Source: Ophiostoma sp. CBS 140.51
Taxonomy: Eukaryota; Ascomycota; Sordariomycetes; Ophiostomatales; Ophiostomataceae
Assembly: GCA_029298735.1 (NCBI GenBank)
Contig: JANSLP010000026.1
Span: 62,001-126,000 of the forward strand
Length of the DNA stretch: 64,000 nucleotides
Direction: 5' to 3'
In this document: in pieces, positions 54,827 through 64,000 of the stretch
How the letters are laid out: each line of letters opens with the position of its first letter
How positions within the stretch are numbered: position 1 is the first letter of the stretch
Program-made: the position numbers and the translations under genes
Notes under the pieces: generated by a model
What the model saw: only the letters and a program-made list of their open reading frames with translations
Database searches by the model: none
What the model was told of the DNA's origin: nothing

Positions 54827-57033
54827 TTAAAAGCCCACCTTGGCCCTGAAGTAGGTCTGGATCTGGTTGACGCGGTCGGCGGACATGGTGTAGATGGGGT
54901 GCACGGTGGCCACGCGGTCCTCCTCGTCAAAGACCTGCACACCCTCCTCGTCTGCGAACGGGAAGGGCGAGGCTTTCCAGACCGACTCGGCGTAGTTGAT
55001 TTCCACTGCAGCAGTCGATGCAACGCCTTCAATAGCCTCAACGGGCTTGTCAACCAGCTCCCACTTGTGCTGAGCCGAGCTCAGACCCGACAGTACGTAG
55101 CAAGTATGGTACGGGTCGGACATCCTAGGGAACAAACGAGTTAGTTGATTTCTAGAGTGGGCATAAATTGTTTGATAGAGTACTGCGTACTCACCGTCCC
55201 GGTTTGTCTCTGAGACCACCGCGTTTCGTCTGATCCTGGCAGCAGCAGAGGATGTAGCGGATCAGCCCTTCGCGGCTAAACAAGGACTGCGAGGGCGTGG
55301 GCACACCGCCGCTGGACCGCTGGAGACAGGCTTCGACCAGAGGCCAGCAATCACCGACCCAGTGGCTGTAGCAGCCGTCAACGAGCTTGTTTGTGCGCCC
55401 CGAGAAGCCACCTTCGGGGGCGTACTGGCGGGAGGCCAGCCAAGAGACGAGACGGGGCACGTTGAGGTATCTAGAGGGTTAGTCCGGTTATACTTGAGTA
55501 GGAAGCAAAACGTGAAGACGAGAATGACTTCTCCTAGGTGCTCTCGCTCGTTCTCGCCGCCACCGCCATCAACACGACAACGGTCTGCTACTACCACACC
55601 CACAGGCTGCACCGGGAGACCAGATCGGGGCCCCCTTTATGCATGTAGTTGTTGTCACTCCGTGAGTGGCCAGTCCAGAACCCTCATTCTTTTTCTTTTT
55701 CTTTGATTTTCGTCTTCTCCTTCTTCTAACCTCCTTTTTCTTCTTCTCGCCCACCCCTACATCAAAAATATGGTACATACCGCGGAATGGAACGGTCGGG
55801 GGAGTCTAGAATAGACAGACAGCCCAGGGCACAGAATGCATATCCGCCATGGGCTTCCGAGCCTGGCTGTGCCGATATGCCGCCCTCGTATGTTTGGCCT
55901 GTGGTTCAGTACCCCGTTAGCAAGGTCAAAGAGTCCATCAAGGCAAGAAGGTCATGCAGGGCAAACAAGAACGGTAAAATAGGAAAGTGGGAAAAGAAGA
56001 AAATAAAAAATATGCACGACATATCTGCCACGTAGGCAACGCAGCAACAGGGTTAATCAGAGAGGGTGGCAAAGGTAAGTCAGGAAGGGTAGGGTGACCA
56101 AGCAGAACGTGTGGAAACAACAAAAGGAGTGAAGAGAAAAGAGAAAAACTTACACCGCTGGACATAGTTGGCCAGGCCCGTATAGAGCGTTGGCTTGTCG
56201 GACGTCCAAGCAGGCGAGTCAGGGCTCAAGTCCAGAGGCAAGTCGAGGATGGAGATGATGACCGCCGCGCAGTATGCTCCTCTGCAAGTTGTCAGTCTCC
56301 ATACTCACCATCCAACATTTCTCCTTCGCTCTCCGTCTGTCACCTACCTCACGTCCTCTTCGCCGCCGACCGACATCTGGAAACCACCGTCCGGCTGCTT
56401 CAGCGAGCACAGCCACTTCCACAACGACCGCCGGTCAATGGCCTCGTAGCACGCCTCGCCGCCCACAATGGTCAGGCCCATGACCACGGCGTACGTCGTG
56501 GCCAGATGCGACGACTGGCCGTGACCGCCGCCAAAGCCGCCGGACGCATTCTGCATCGACCGCGCCGTGTCAATCAGCCGTTCGCGGTACATGGACACAT
56601 CCTCGCCCAGCAGACTCAAGCCGTTGAGACACCAGAACAAGAACCAGGGCCGGCTGGGGTCATAGCCCACAAAGGTGCCGGGCAGCGGCTCCAGACTCTT
56701 ATGGAGGAACCGTGCATGGCGTTTGCGGTCGAGATGCGGCACGCCAAATTCGTTGACAGGCGGGTCGCTGTTGGCCGGGTCCTGGACAAAGATGGACGGC
56801 AGGCAGGTCTCGGCCGTCTCGTCCTGCATCTCAGAGGTGTCTGTGATGAGACGGTCGCGCACGAGCGGCATGTGGGTGAAGTGGTCTGGGATCATGATGG
56901 CGGGTTGGACTTGGAAGGGTCGGTAGGCAATGTTTTCTGAAAAGTTGCTGTCTGCTGGGTAGCTGTCGTAACGGCCGCTTGTGATGAGAATCTCCTCGTC
57001 GACGACGTCGTCTGTGTTTGCGTTTGATGCCAT
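54827..57033 (-). CDS. ram1: protein farnesyltransferase beta subunit (5 exons)
   Basis: Exons on the minus strand are 57033-56348, 56281-56154, 55898-55781, 55470-55195 and 55124-54827, giving 501 residues. The introns (66, 255, 310 and 70 nt) have consensus ends and CTAAC/CTGAC branch sites, and every joint restores a family motif: EEDVRGAYC, YVQRCQTYEGG, SIPRYLNVPR and KPGRMSDPYHTC. The alpha-alpha barrel repeats are visible as GGFGGG, DGGFQM, EGGIS and EGGFSGR. Zinc ligands are D342 and C344 (VDGCYSHW) and H409 (DPYHTC). With the alpha subunit it attaches farnesyl to CaaX proteins such as Ras and a-type pheromone. The start at 57033 has a good context; an in-frame ATG at 57129 would add 32 basic residues. 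Confidence 0.94.
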
Positions 57034-58477
57034 AACTGCTGTCCGTCGCTGAGCTGCGGTGCTCTTCTTTATAAAGACCGCTCGGTGGCGGTATCGAGTA
57101 GCCGTGGACCGCGCGCTTGCGCTGACCATGTGTGCCGGCACGGGTGCGCGGTGAATGGGAACAATAGCAGTTGTAGCGCTGGTAGCATCACCAGCCGGGG
57201 TGGCACGGATGGCAGCTCTGCAGTTGGCAGTCAGTTGGCAGTGTGTTTCTTGCTATTGTTCTTTTGTCGTCAAAGGAACCCCTTGTCTGGTGGCGCTGTG
57301 ACCCGTTTTCGGTCTTTGTTGGAGGGGTACGGCCAGTGACGGCGAGCTCCGTAGCCCAAATCCGGGGCAAAACACGGGAGAATAAGTAGAACGGACGATA
57401 AAGTACGTAACAACTCAAAGCTCGAATACCAAGGAGAGAACCTTTAAGCTTGAGCTTTTCTCAGTCGCAAAGTTGGATGAGATGAGCTGTTGGCTCGTAG
57501 TGTGTGGTGTGAAGGATGAGTTTCGTTGACGGCCGTGGGTGTGCGGCGTTCAAAATTTGTGAGAAATTTCAATAAAAGGCAGCATTGTCTTTGGAAAGTC
57601 TTAGCCTGTGTATAAATGGGTGTGAGACTGATCGACAGCCAAGATGTGAAGCTTCATGGCGAAGACTCTCTCAAGCTTCGTTCGCTCCTTCTCTCTCTCG
57701 CTCGCACCTGCCAAAAGCTATCATAATCTGACCGTGCTAAACGTGAAGGGATCGCACCCTCCGCACTGTGTCGCGCTATTCCATATTCCCTTCCTAAACC
57801 TTTCACAAAAAAGCACGCGCCACACAAAATGCGCCACAGAACCGTCAGTCTGGCACCAGCAAGCGGCAGCCCCAATTCGTTGGTGCGCCCTTCATCAACA
57901 AATTGCCTGCGGAGCCCACACTGACGAATAGCCTCAAATTTCCGATCCGGCCATGAGTCGAACGTCCTGAGAAACCCATCACCTCCCTACGCTTTACGCT
58001 TTCTGGGGTCTTCGCGCAACGTTGAGTCGTTTCACCGTCCAGTTTTTTATCTTCTAATTTGTTCGCTTCTTTTTCTGCCCTTTAAGCCCACCGTCTACAC
58101 CCGGTCGGCATCTTCACTTTTTTTCTCTTACAAAATCGCAAATCTCAAATGAGGCCGTCATCAGTTGCTTGTATGCCAGCACGATCTCACCGAGTCTCCC
58201 GCTCCGGAGCCGAGGCCACGCATCCCGGACTACGCTCGCCACGACCTAGCTATGGACAGCATGCTGCCAACGACACAGTGTCTCCTTGTGTATGATCTCA
58301 GCTAGTCCCGCCTTCGGCGCAGACATTGCCGTCGAAAAAGAAGGGGCGACGATAGGAGTTTTTGCTCACTCTCGGCCTCACCTTCTCCTCACCCTGATCT
58401 CAGATTAGATCTCACTTTATCTTTACCTCGCGCCCGCGCACAACGCTTCCCCGCGCCGCACCCGGTAACCAAACGCC
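57034..58477. promoter_or_regulatory. divergent promoter/leader region, farnesyltransferase beta (-) / EST1-SMG7-like (+)
   Basis: The two genes diverge across 1.44 kb. On the right, three overlapping short upstream ORFs occupy 58149-58408 before the EST1-like start. On the left, the farnesyltransferase frame stays open to an upstream ATG at 57129. No TATA element is convincing. Confidence 0.5.
58149..58408 (+). promoter_or_regulatory. three overlapping upstream ORFs in the EST1/SMG7-like leader
   Basis: ATG-initiated frames lie at 58149-58295 (48 codons), 58252-58305 (17 codons) and 58292-58408 (38 codons), each in a different reading frame, and all end before the main ATG at 58478. They matter only if transcription starts upstream of 58149, which cannot be seen here. 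Confidence 0.5.
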
Positions 58478-61400
58478 ATGGCCACTTCTTCTAACAGCAA
58501 GATGGCCGCTGCACCGGAGGCCAGCGAAGCCGAGCAGCATTGGCTGTATGTATCTCCCGCTCTCTTATTTTATCTTTCACTTCCGTCTCACTAACACATC
58601 ACAGAGAAGCCAAGAAAATCACCCACTCCATGGTCAAGAAGCTGGAGCAGATTGACAAGGACGAGAGTGGCAGCAAGAAGCTCCTCGCCGAGCTCGAATC
58701 CGTCGAGCATCAGCTGGAAAGGTAGACTCTCCATCTCTATCACTCCTCTCTCCTCCGTTCTCCTCTTCTCCACACTAACATTGCCAGCCTCCGTCTTGAG
58801 TGCATGGCGACCACGTTTACGGACTTCAAGTTTGCCCACAAAAACCGCGTCCTCGACCGGCTGCGGCACGTCCATACGCTCATCAGCACCGAGTACAAGA
58901 AGGGCTTGCAGCGCCATCGCGGCCATGGCCAGATTGTGCAGTTCCGCACCATTGAGAAGCAGTACGCCAAGCACCTCAAGACGGCCCAGTACTTTTACAA
59001 GGGCTTCATTGAGCGTCTGTCGGCTCGCTACCGTCTGCGGTCGCTTCAACGTGTTGCCCATACGATGCAGTCTGGCAACCTCAAGATGAGTGACGTTATC
59101 GACGCTGACGAGGCCCATCTCAGCCACGAACTGACCGTCGCCTGCTACCGCACCGTGCTGCATATGGGCGACATTGCGCGGTACCGCCTCAACGCCTCGC
59201 GCCAAAAGGGCCACAACCCAGACGTGGCCATGACGTACTATGCGCTGGCCCAGGACCTGATGCCGCAGGAGGGCGATGCGCACCACCAGATGGCCGTCGT
59301 TTTAGCCGAGCAGAGCCGCGACTTTGAAGTTGTCTATCACTTCTTGCGCTCCTGGTCCGTCCAGAAGCCCTTTGCGCTGGCCTTCAAGAACCTAACGTCG
59401 GAATTCAAGAGGCTTCTGCAGCCGCCCTCCAACAACCGCAAGCAGGGCAACGTGCCTCCAGACGCTCATGATCTTTTCGGGACATGGCTGGTGCGCCTCC
59501 ATGCCAACTACTTCAAGGGCGAGGAGTTCTCGTCGCAGGTCGAGCTTGAGCGCGAAGTGCTGCACCGCTGGGAGGCTCTCCTTAAGAAGTCGGAGCAACC
59601 CGCCTACCTGCAAAAGGCCGTTCTCATGAACATTGCAGCCTACGATATTGCCTTGAAGAGAGTGCAGAACGAATGGACAGAGGCCAGCTCGCAGTCATGC
59701 CAGTTCATCCTCCAGTTCATGGTGCGGACCATCCTCGTCCTCAGCCGTGTCCTCGAGTCAGAGACAGAGCGTCTCTTTGAGGAGCCTCCTTCAGAAGATG
59801 AGGCATCAGTACCTGTCACACCTGCTTCGGCCAAGAATACCACTCCTACCCCTTCTTCCAACGACAAGAACGAGAAGAACGAGAAGAGTGAGAGAAACGA
59901 GAGAAATCCTCGAGCCAACGGCCGCAACAGAGCGGGCAACAACAATACCAACAACGCAAAGACTGCCGCAGCCGCCGACAACAGCGTCAAGCCGCCCGTC
60001 AAGAAGCACTCCGTGTCTGAGACGTGCCTTTCGCTCTTCCGTGTCTGCGTCGCCTGGATCGCCACCCACAACGAGGACCTTGTCAAGTTCGAGAGCCACC
60101 TCGCCCCCTACATCGCCGACATGCACCGCGCCGTGACACGCTGTCTGACTCTCTTTGTCGAGCTCATCACCAAGACGGAGGCTTCGCCCACAACCTACCT
60201 CCTCCCCGAAGACGTCGAGGTCATCGGCTTGGCGCCTCTCGACGGCTGGACCGCGCTCCGGGAGGGCGATGCCAACAGTCCCTTCAAGCCGCACTTTGAC
60301 GAGGAAGGCGTCGAGCGCAAGAACACGACCTACGAGACGATGGCCCGTATCTATGACGTCGTCGAGTGCACGGTGCGTCTCATTGGCGACCCGGCGTTCC
60401 CCTGGGTGCTCCACCATGTGCAGGAGGACGGCCGTGAAGTGGCCAAAATCTCCTACGCTGAAGACCGTACGTCTGCGCCCGCGTCTTCGGTCCCTCTTAT
60501 GTCCATCCCGGCCTCAGCTCCTGCAGTGTCTGCCTCTTATGCGGCCGCATCGGCTGCCACGACCTCGGCCAGCCCGACGCCTGCAATTATGCGGCCGGCG
60601 CAGTCTTCGGGCGGCAGCCGTGAGCCACGCCAGCGCAAGCAGCGTCAACCTGAAGTTGCTGCTCCAGCTGTGCCAGTCCCGGTCCAGGCCCCTATTCAAG
60701 TCCAGGCGACTCCTGTGGTCACCGTTGTCCCAGTCAGCCAGCCTATTATCAACCAGCCTATTGGCAGCCCGGCCAATATCAACATTGCCAGCATTGCCCA
60801 CCAGGCCAACCCGCGTCCTATGTCATCGCCTCGCCTTGTGAGCTACAAGGACATGGACGACGACGATTTCTTGCCCGGCTCGATGAAGGAGCCCCGTCTG
60901 ATGCCAATCGCCGCCCCGGTCAGCACCAATCAAGGCCCTAACACTGGGCCCGCCACAGCCGACCCAGAACTGGATTTACTCGAGTCAGCCGCCTACAGCC
61001 GTGTTGCCAACTTCTTGAGCCCTCCCGAGCTGCACCCGCACCCGCCTCAGCAGCAGCAGCAGCAGCAGGCGACTGCACCCCTCAAGATGTCGCCCTCGTC
61101 GCCGTCGTACGGCATGCACTCCTCGACCGTCGACGACGCCTTTGGTCAGCTGCAGACACCCAGCATGCCGAGCGTGTCGACTTCGTTGTCGCCGAATGCC
61201 GGTACGGCCAAACCGATTCCGAGCTCACCTTGGGGCGGCAGCAGCTACATGCACTCGCTTGGCTACTATCCCCAGCAGCAGCAACAGGTACCTCAACAGG
61301 CGCAACAGCACCAGCAGATGGCCTACGGTATGGGCAATATGGATCGTCCGCCAACGAGCATAGAAGACCAGTTGGCGTACTTGACGCTGGTCAAGCAGCA

Positions 61401-62280
61401 GGAGCGGCAGATGGCGGCGGCAGCGGCGGCAGCGGCAGCTTCAGCTGCTGCTGCCTCCTCGGCTGCCGCCGCTGCCGCCCCGATCGTCCCGATGCAGACT
61501 TCCTCCTCGTCGTACGGCATGGACAGCACACGCGGCTTCCCGAGTGCTTTATCGCCAGTCGGCGCCGCCAAACAACAGCACCATAGCCCGTCCAACGGTG
61601 GCATCCCGAGCGGGTTTGCCAACCCATGGGCGACGACCGGAGGCGGTGGCGCTATCAACAGCCACCCGAGCAACAGCAACGGCTCGCGCCTGCTCCCGCA
61701 GCAACTCCAACAAGCCCAAGCGGCGTCGCTCGGTGTCGGCGGTGCTGTCGGCAGCATGGGTAGCATGGGCGGCATGGGCTTCGCTAGTCCGCAGGCAGGC
61801 TCCTCGCCGGCCATGCTGTACTCGAGTAATTTTAGCATGAACAACAGCATGCCGTCAGTGCAGAGCTCGCGCGCTCTTGGGGGTCAAGGTGGTGGTCTCT
61901 ATGACAACTCGTACGAGTCGATTTATAGCTCCGCGAGCAACAACAGCTACATGCAGCAGCAGCAGCAGCAGGCACAGCAATTGCAGCAACTGCACAGCCT
62001 CCAGCAGCAGCAACAACAGCAGCAGGCAATGGCTACTTATGCTGCCGTCTACGGCGGCGGCAGTGCTGGTGCTAGTGGAGCGATGGGTTCCCCCTCGTCT
62101 CACGCTATGTGGCAGGATGCTGCGACGGCCTGGAGCCGCAACCCGCTGGGCAAGGACGACCCGACGCATTTCCGCAACACGATGCGGCAGTCGGGCCGCA
62201 TGGAGGACACCAACACGTACGACCGGAATGCGCTGTTGAGTGCTCTCGACGATACCGGCAGCCCCGGTCAGCAGCGGTGA
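58478..62280 (+). CDS. EST1/SMG7 (Ebs1)-like NMD/telomerase-associated factor (3 exons)
   Basis: Exons are 58478-58545, 58605-58721 and 58788-62280, encoding 1225 residues. The 59- and 66-nt introns have CTAAC branch sites; splicing gives HWLEAKKITHSM and QLERSLRLECM. The N-terminus matches the EST1 domain: a helical 14-3-3/TPR-like array with KNRVLDRLRHVH, RYRLNASRQKG, AMTYYALAQDLMPQEGDAHHQMAVV and VVYHFLRSWSVQKPFALA, which in SMG5/6/7 binds phosphorylated Upf1. The following EST1 DNA/RNA-binding-like region ends near residue 550. No PIN nuclease domain is seen, so SMG6 is unlikely. The C-terminal half is low-complexity: Q816-822, an Ala-rich run near 937-960 and Gln tracts near 1118-1150. 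Yeast homologues Est1 and Ebs1 act in telomerase recruitment and mRNA decay; which role applies here is undecided. Confidence 0.9.
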
Positions 62281-63226
62281 GGAGGAGGAGAAAAAGGATT
62301 GACAAAGAATAATAGCTTGGACGGAACGGCGGCCCGATTTAATTATCTTTGTTCGACAACATATTATGGGAGTGATTTTTTTTTCTCGGGTCTAGCTAGC
62401 AATGATGCTACGAAGAGCGCCTAATGGAAGCAAGGACCTCGCCCGACAAGGCCAGGCAGGACGTCGCGGTAGCTGATTGACGTTCATATACCAACAGGTC
62501 CAGTCTGCGGTTATGGAGAACCACGACACTGTTGAGCGACTATCAAACGAGGAGGCCCTTCAAGAGCAGGCCGTGGTTGAGTGGTGATGGGGAATTTGAT
62601 GGGTAGTTGAGAAAGTTGGAATTGTAGTATTTGGTGTACTGTCTATGTAACTAAGTTATGTTGTCACCGGTCACGACACGTGACTAGTCCCTGGTATCTA
62701 GCCTTGCCAGTGCCTTCTTCCCATAGACTTAATCTAACACACTTCCATCATTCTATTATGTTACGTTATCTTATTCTATCAATGTCGTTGTTCTTCTATT
62801 CCAGCGTGTAGTGATACATTTCAAGTAGACCTATGGCCTGTGCTTTTCAATTCTTTCCAAACTATCAAACGTTCTAGGAGGATATCATAAGTTGAATTTT
62901 GTGTGTCGTAAGCAGTTCTATGCTGCTTGTCTCTCGTTAAGCGAGATTTCAATCTCCGTCTCTTTTTGCTCTCGGGCCAGCCAGTGTGTAGCTTCCCGGT
63001 CTGCAAATTATGTGAAATATATGTCGTAAAACAAATAGTAAAAATCATACCCTCCCTGTTGTTGAAACCTGTTCAAAGACGCCGGTCCTTTTTATATGAC
63101 GGGCGTCCTCTTTTTTGCTTAGACTCCCGTTGTAAAAATGGAAAAGAAAATATGGACAAATGTGAAGAAGATTACGCAGAAATCAAGTCAAGCAGACAGT
63201 CCTAGGCAATAATACATGGTCTGTAC
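62281..63226. other. convergent 3' intergenic region (EST1-like / adenosine kinase)
   Basis: This 946-bp AT-rich spacer lies between convergent stop codons. No gene or repeat is recognised. Confidence 0.6.
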
Positions 63227-64000
63227 CTATGCCTTGGGAGTGAAGGTCTGCTTGGGGTAGGGGTACGAGGCGCCGAGCTGCTTCAGCGACAGGCTGGCTA
63301 GCCACTGGCCCTGGTCGATGCTGACATCGAGGGGCTTGCCCTCGATCAGACCAGCGACGAAGCCGGCAGCGAAAGCATCACCGGCACCAATGGGGTCGAC
63401 AATGTCGTCCTTGGCAATGGTGCGGACGGAGTACTCCTTGACCTCGGTCTCGCCCTGGATGGCGACGAGCGTGGGCTGGCTGCCGTGGGTGACAATGGCG
63501 ACACGCTTGCGCTTGCCGTTCTCCTTAGGCAGGTCGGCCATGTACTGGGCAATCTTCTTGAGGTCCTCGGTGGTGGCGGTGCCGTCAACGTCGGCCAGGT
63601 CGATGTTGCTGATGCCATGGACGTTGCCAAAAGCAGCGGCCTCGGCCTCGTTGCCCAGGACGTAGTCGAGGTAGGGCAGGGTAGCGTCGAGCGCATCCTT
63701 GAAAGCCAGGGGGATAAAGGGGGCCGAAATGGACAGGACAAACGCCTTGTCGTTGGCAGCGGCCTCCTTGGCCAGGGCCATAATGGCAGGGGGGCAGACC
63801 GTCAGGTGGTAGCCGCCAATGTAGTAGGCCTCGGCACCCTGAACCAGAGGCCAGATGGCGGGGGACTGCAGGTGCTCGAGGTCGTAGTGGTTGGCGGCAC
63901 CGAGGTCCGTGATCATGGAACGGTTACCGGGGGTCACAACGACAGCGCAGCGGCCGGTGCCGACCTTCTCGTCGACGCGGTACTCAACACGCAGACCAGC
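63227..64000 (-). CDS. adenosine kinase, pfkB/ribokinase family (C-terminal 257 residues; 5' part beyond window)
   Basis: The frame is open from the right edge to a stop at 63227, so the N-terminal quarter or so is missing. The pfkB C-terminal signature is clear in DPIGAGDAFAAGFVAGL, where the Asp of GAGD is the catalytic base. Other matches to eukaryotic adenosine kinase are GRCAVVVTPGNRSM, YYIGGYHLTVCPPAI, FVLSISAPFIPL, VLGNEAEAAAFG and VTHGSQPTLVA. The enzyme phosphorylates adenosine to AMP, which also clears adenosine released by the methylation cycle. The usual length is about 345 residues, so some 90 residues lie outside. No intron is evident in the visible part. Confidence 0.95.
   Translation of the reverse strand, partial: AGLRVEYRVDEKVGTGRCAVVVTPGNRSMITDLGAANHYDLEHLQSPAIWPLVQGAEAYYIGGYHLTVCPPAIMALAKEAAANDKAFVLSISAPFIPLAFKDALDATLPYLDYVLGNEAEAAAFGNVHGISNIDLADVDGTATTEDLKKIAQYMADLPKENGKRKRVAIVTHGSQPTLVAIQGETEVKEYSVRTIAKDDIVDPIGAGDAFAAGFVAGLIEGKPLDVSIDQGQWLASLSLKQLGASYPYPKQTFTPKA

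Noticed and set aside
13031..62280. Idea that Stn1-like and EST1-like genes form a telomere locus
   Set aside because: They are 45 kb apart with many unrelated genes between, and no telomeric repeat array is present.
1..64000. Search for a secondary-metabolite or D-galacturonate gene cluster
   Set aside because: No PKS, NRPS, terpene synthase, pathway transcription factor or partner enzymes adjoin; glycerol kinase lies 25 kb from L-galactonate dehydratase with unrelated genes between.

Overview
The window looks like a GC-moderate genomic segment of a filamentous ascomycete, most likely a Sordariomycete. The reasons are short GT-AG introns (51-573 nt, most with a CTAAC/CTGAC branch site close to the acceptor), fungal gene families such as a GH81 endoglucanase, an L-galactonate dehydratase and a Vcx1-type exchanger, pyrimidine-rich leaders and long intergenic tracts. 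Genus cannot be fixed from the sequence alone. I recognise 17 protein-coding genes, two of them cut by the window edges. I see no tRNA, rRNA, CRISPR array, transposon or biosynthetic cluster.

Layout. 0-1.1 kb: 5' part of a disordered hypothetical gene (-). 1.1-7.0 kb: no gene. 7.0-11.2 kb: L-galactonate dehydratase (+), a SURNod19-like secreted protein (-) and a RibD-like deaminase (-). 11.5-16.8 kb: DNAJC9-like J-protein, Stn1-like telomere protein and GH81 beta-1,3-glucanase (all +). 16.8-20.2 kb: pyrimidine-rich leader or intergenic DNA, followed by a vacuolar Ca2+/H+ exchanger (+). 22.3-26.6 kb: UTP14 (-) divergent from mitoribosomal protein mL41 (+). 27.2-29.9 kb: HSL-type alpha/beta hydrolase (-). 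33.4-35.4 kb: glycerol kinase (+), convergent with GDP-mannose pyrophosphorylase (-, 36.7-38.3 kb). 43.4-44.4 kb: a small DRBM-like protein (-). 44.4-54.8 kb: a 10.4 kb tract without a recognisable gene. 54.8-57.0 kb: protein farnesyltransferase beta subunit (-), divergent from an EST1/SMG7-like factor (+, 58.5-62.3 kb). The 3' part of adenosine kinase (-) lies at the right edge.

The genes are mostly housekeeping: ribosome biogenesis, mitochondrial translation, nucleotide sugars, prenylation, purine salvage, Ca2+ homeostasis, telomere/NMD factors and carbon catabolism. They do not form an obvious pathway cluster. Nine genes needed splicing to read correctly; exon coordinates are given in their entries and were derived by hand from consensus splice sites and reading-frame continuity.

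The most interesting leads are regulatory or structural rather than a new system: three overlapping upstream ORFs ahead of the SMG7/EST1-like NMD factor; a triple CCNCCAA cluster upstream of the L-galactonate dehydratase; a DRBM-like protein lacking the basic RNA-contact motif; a two-codon uORF overlapping the Stn1 start; a (CAA)14 leader; and the large gene-free tract. I found no convincing evidence of a wholly novel biological system.
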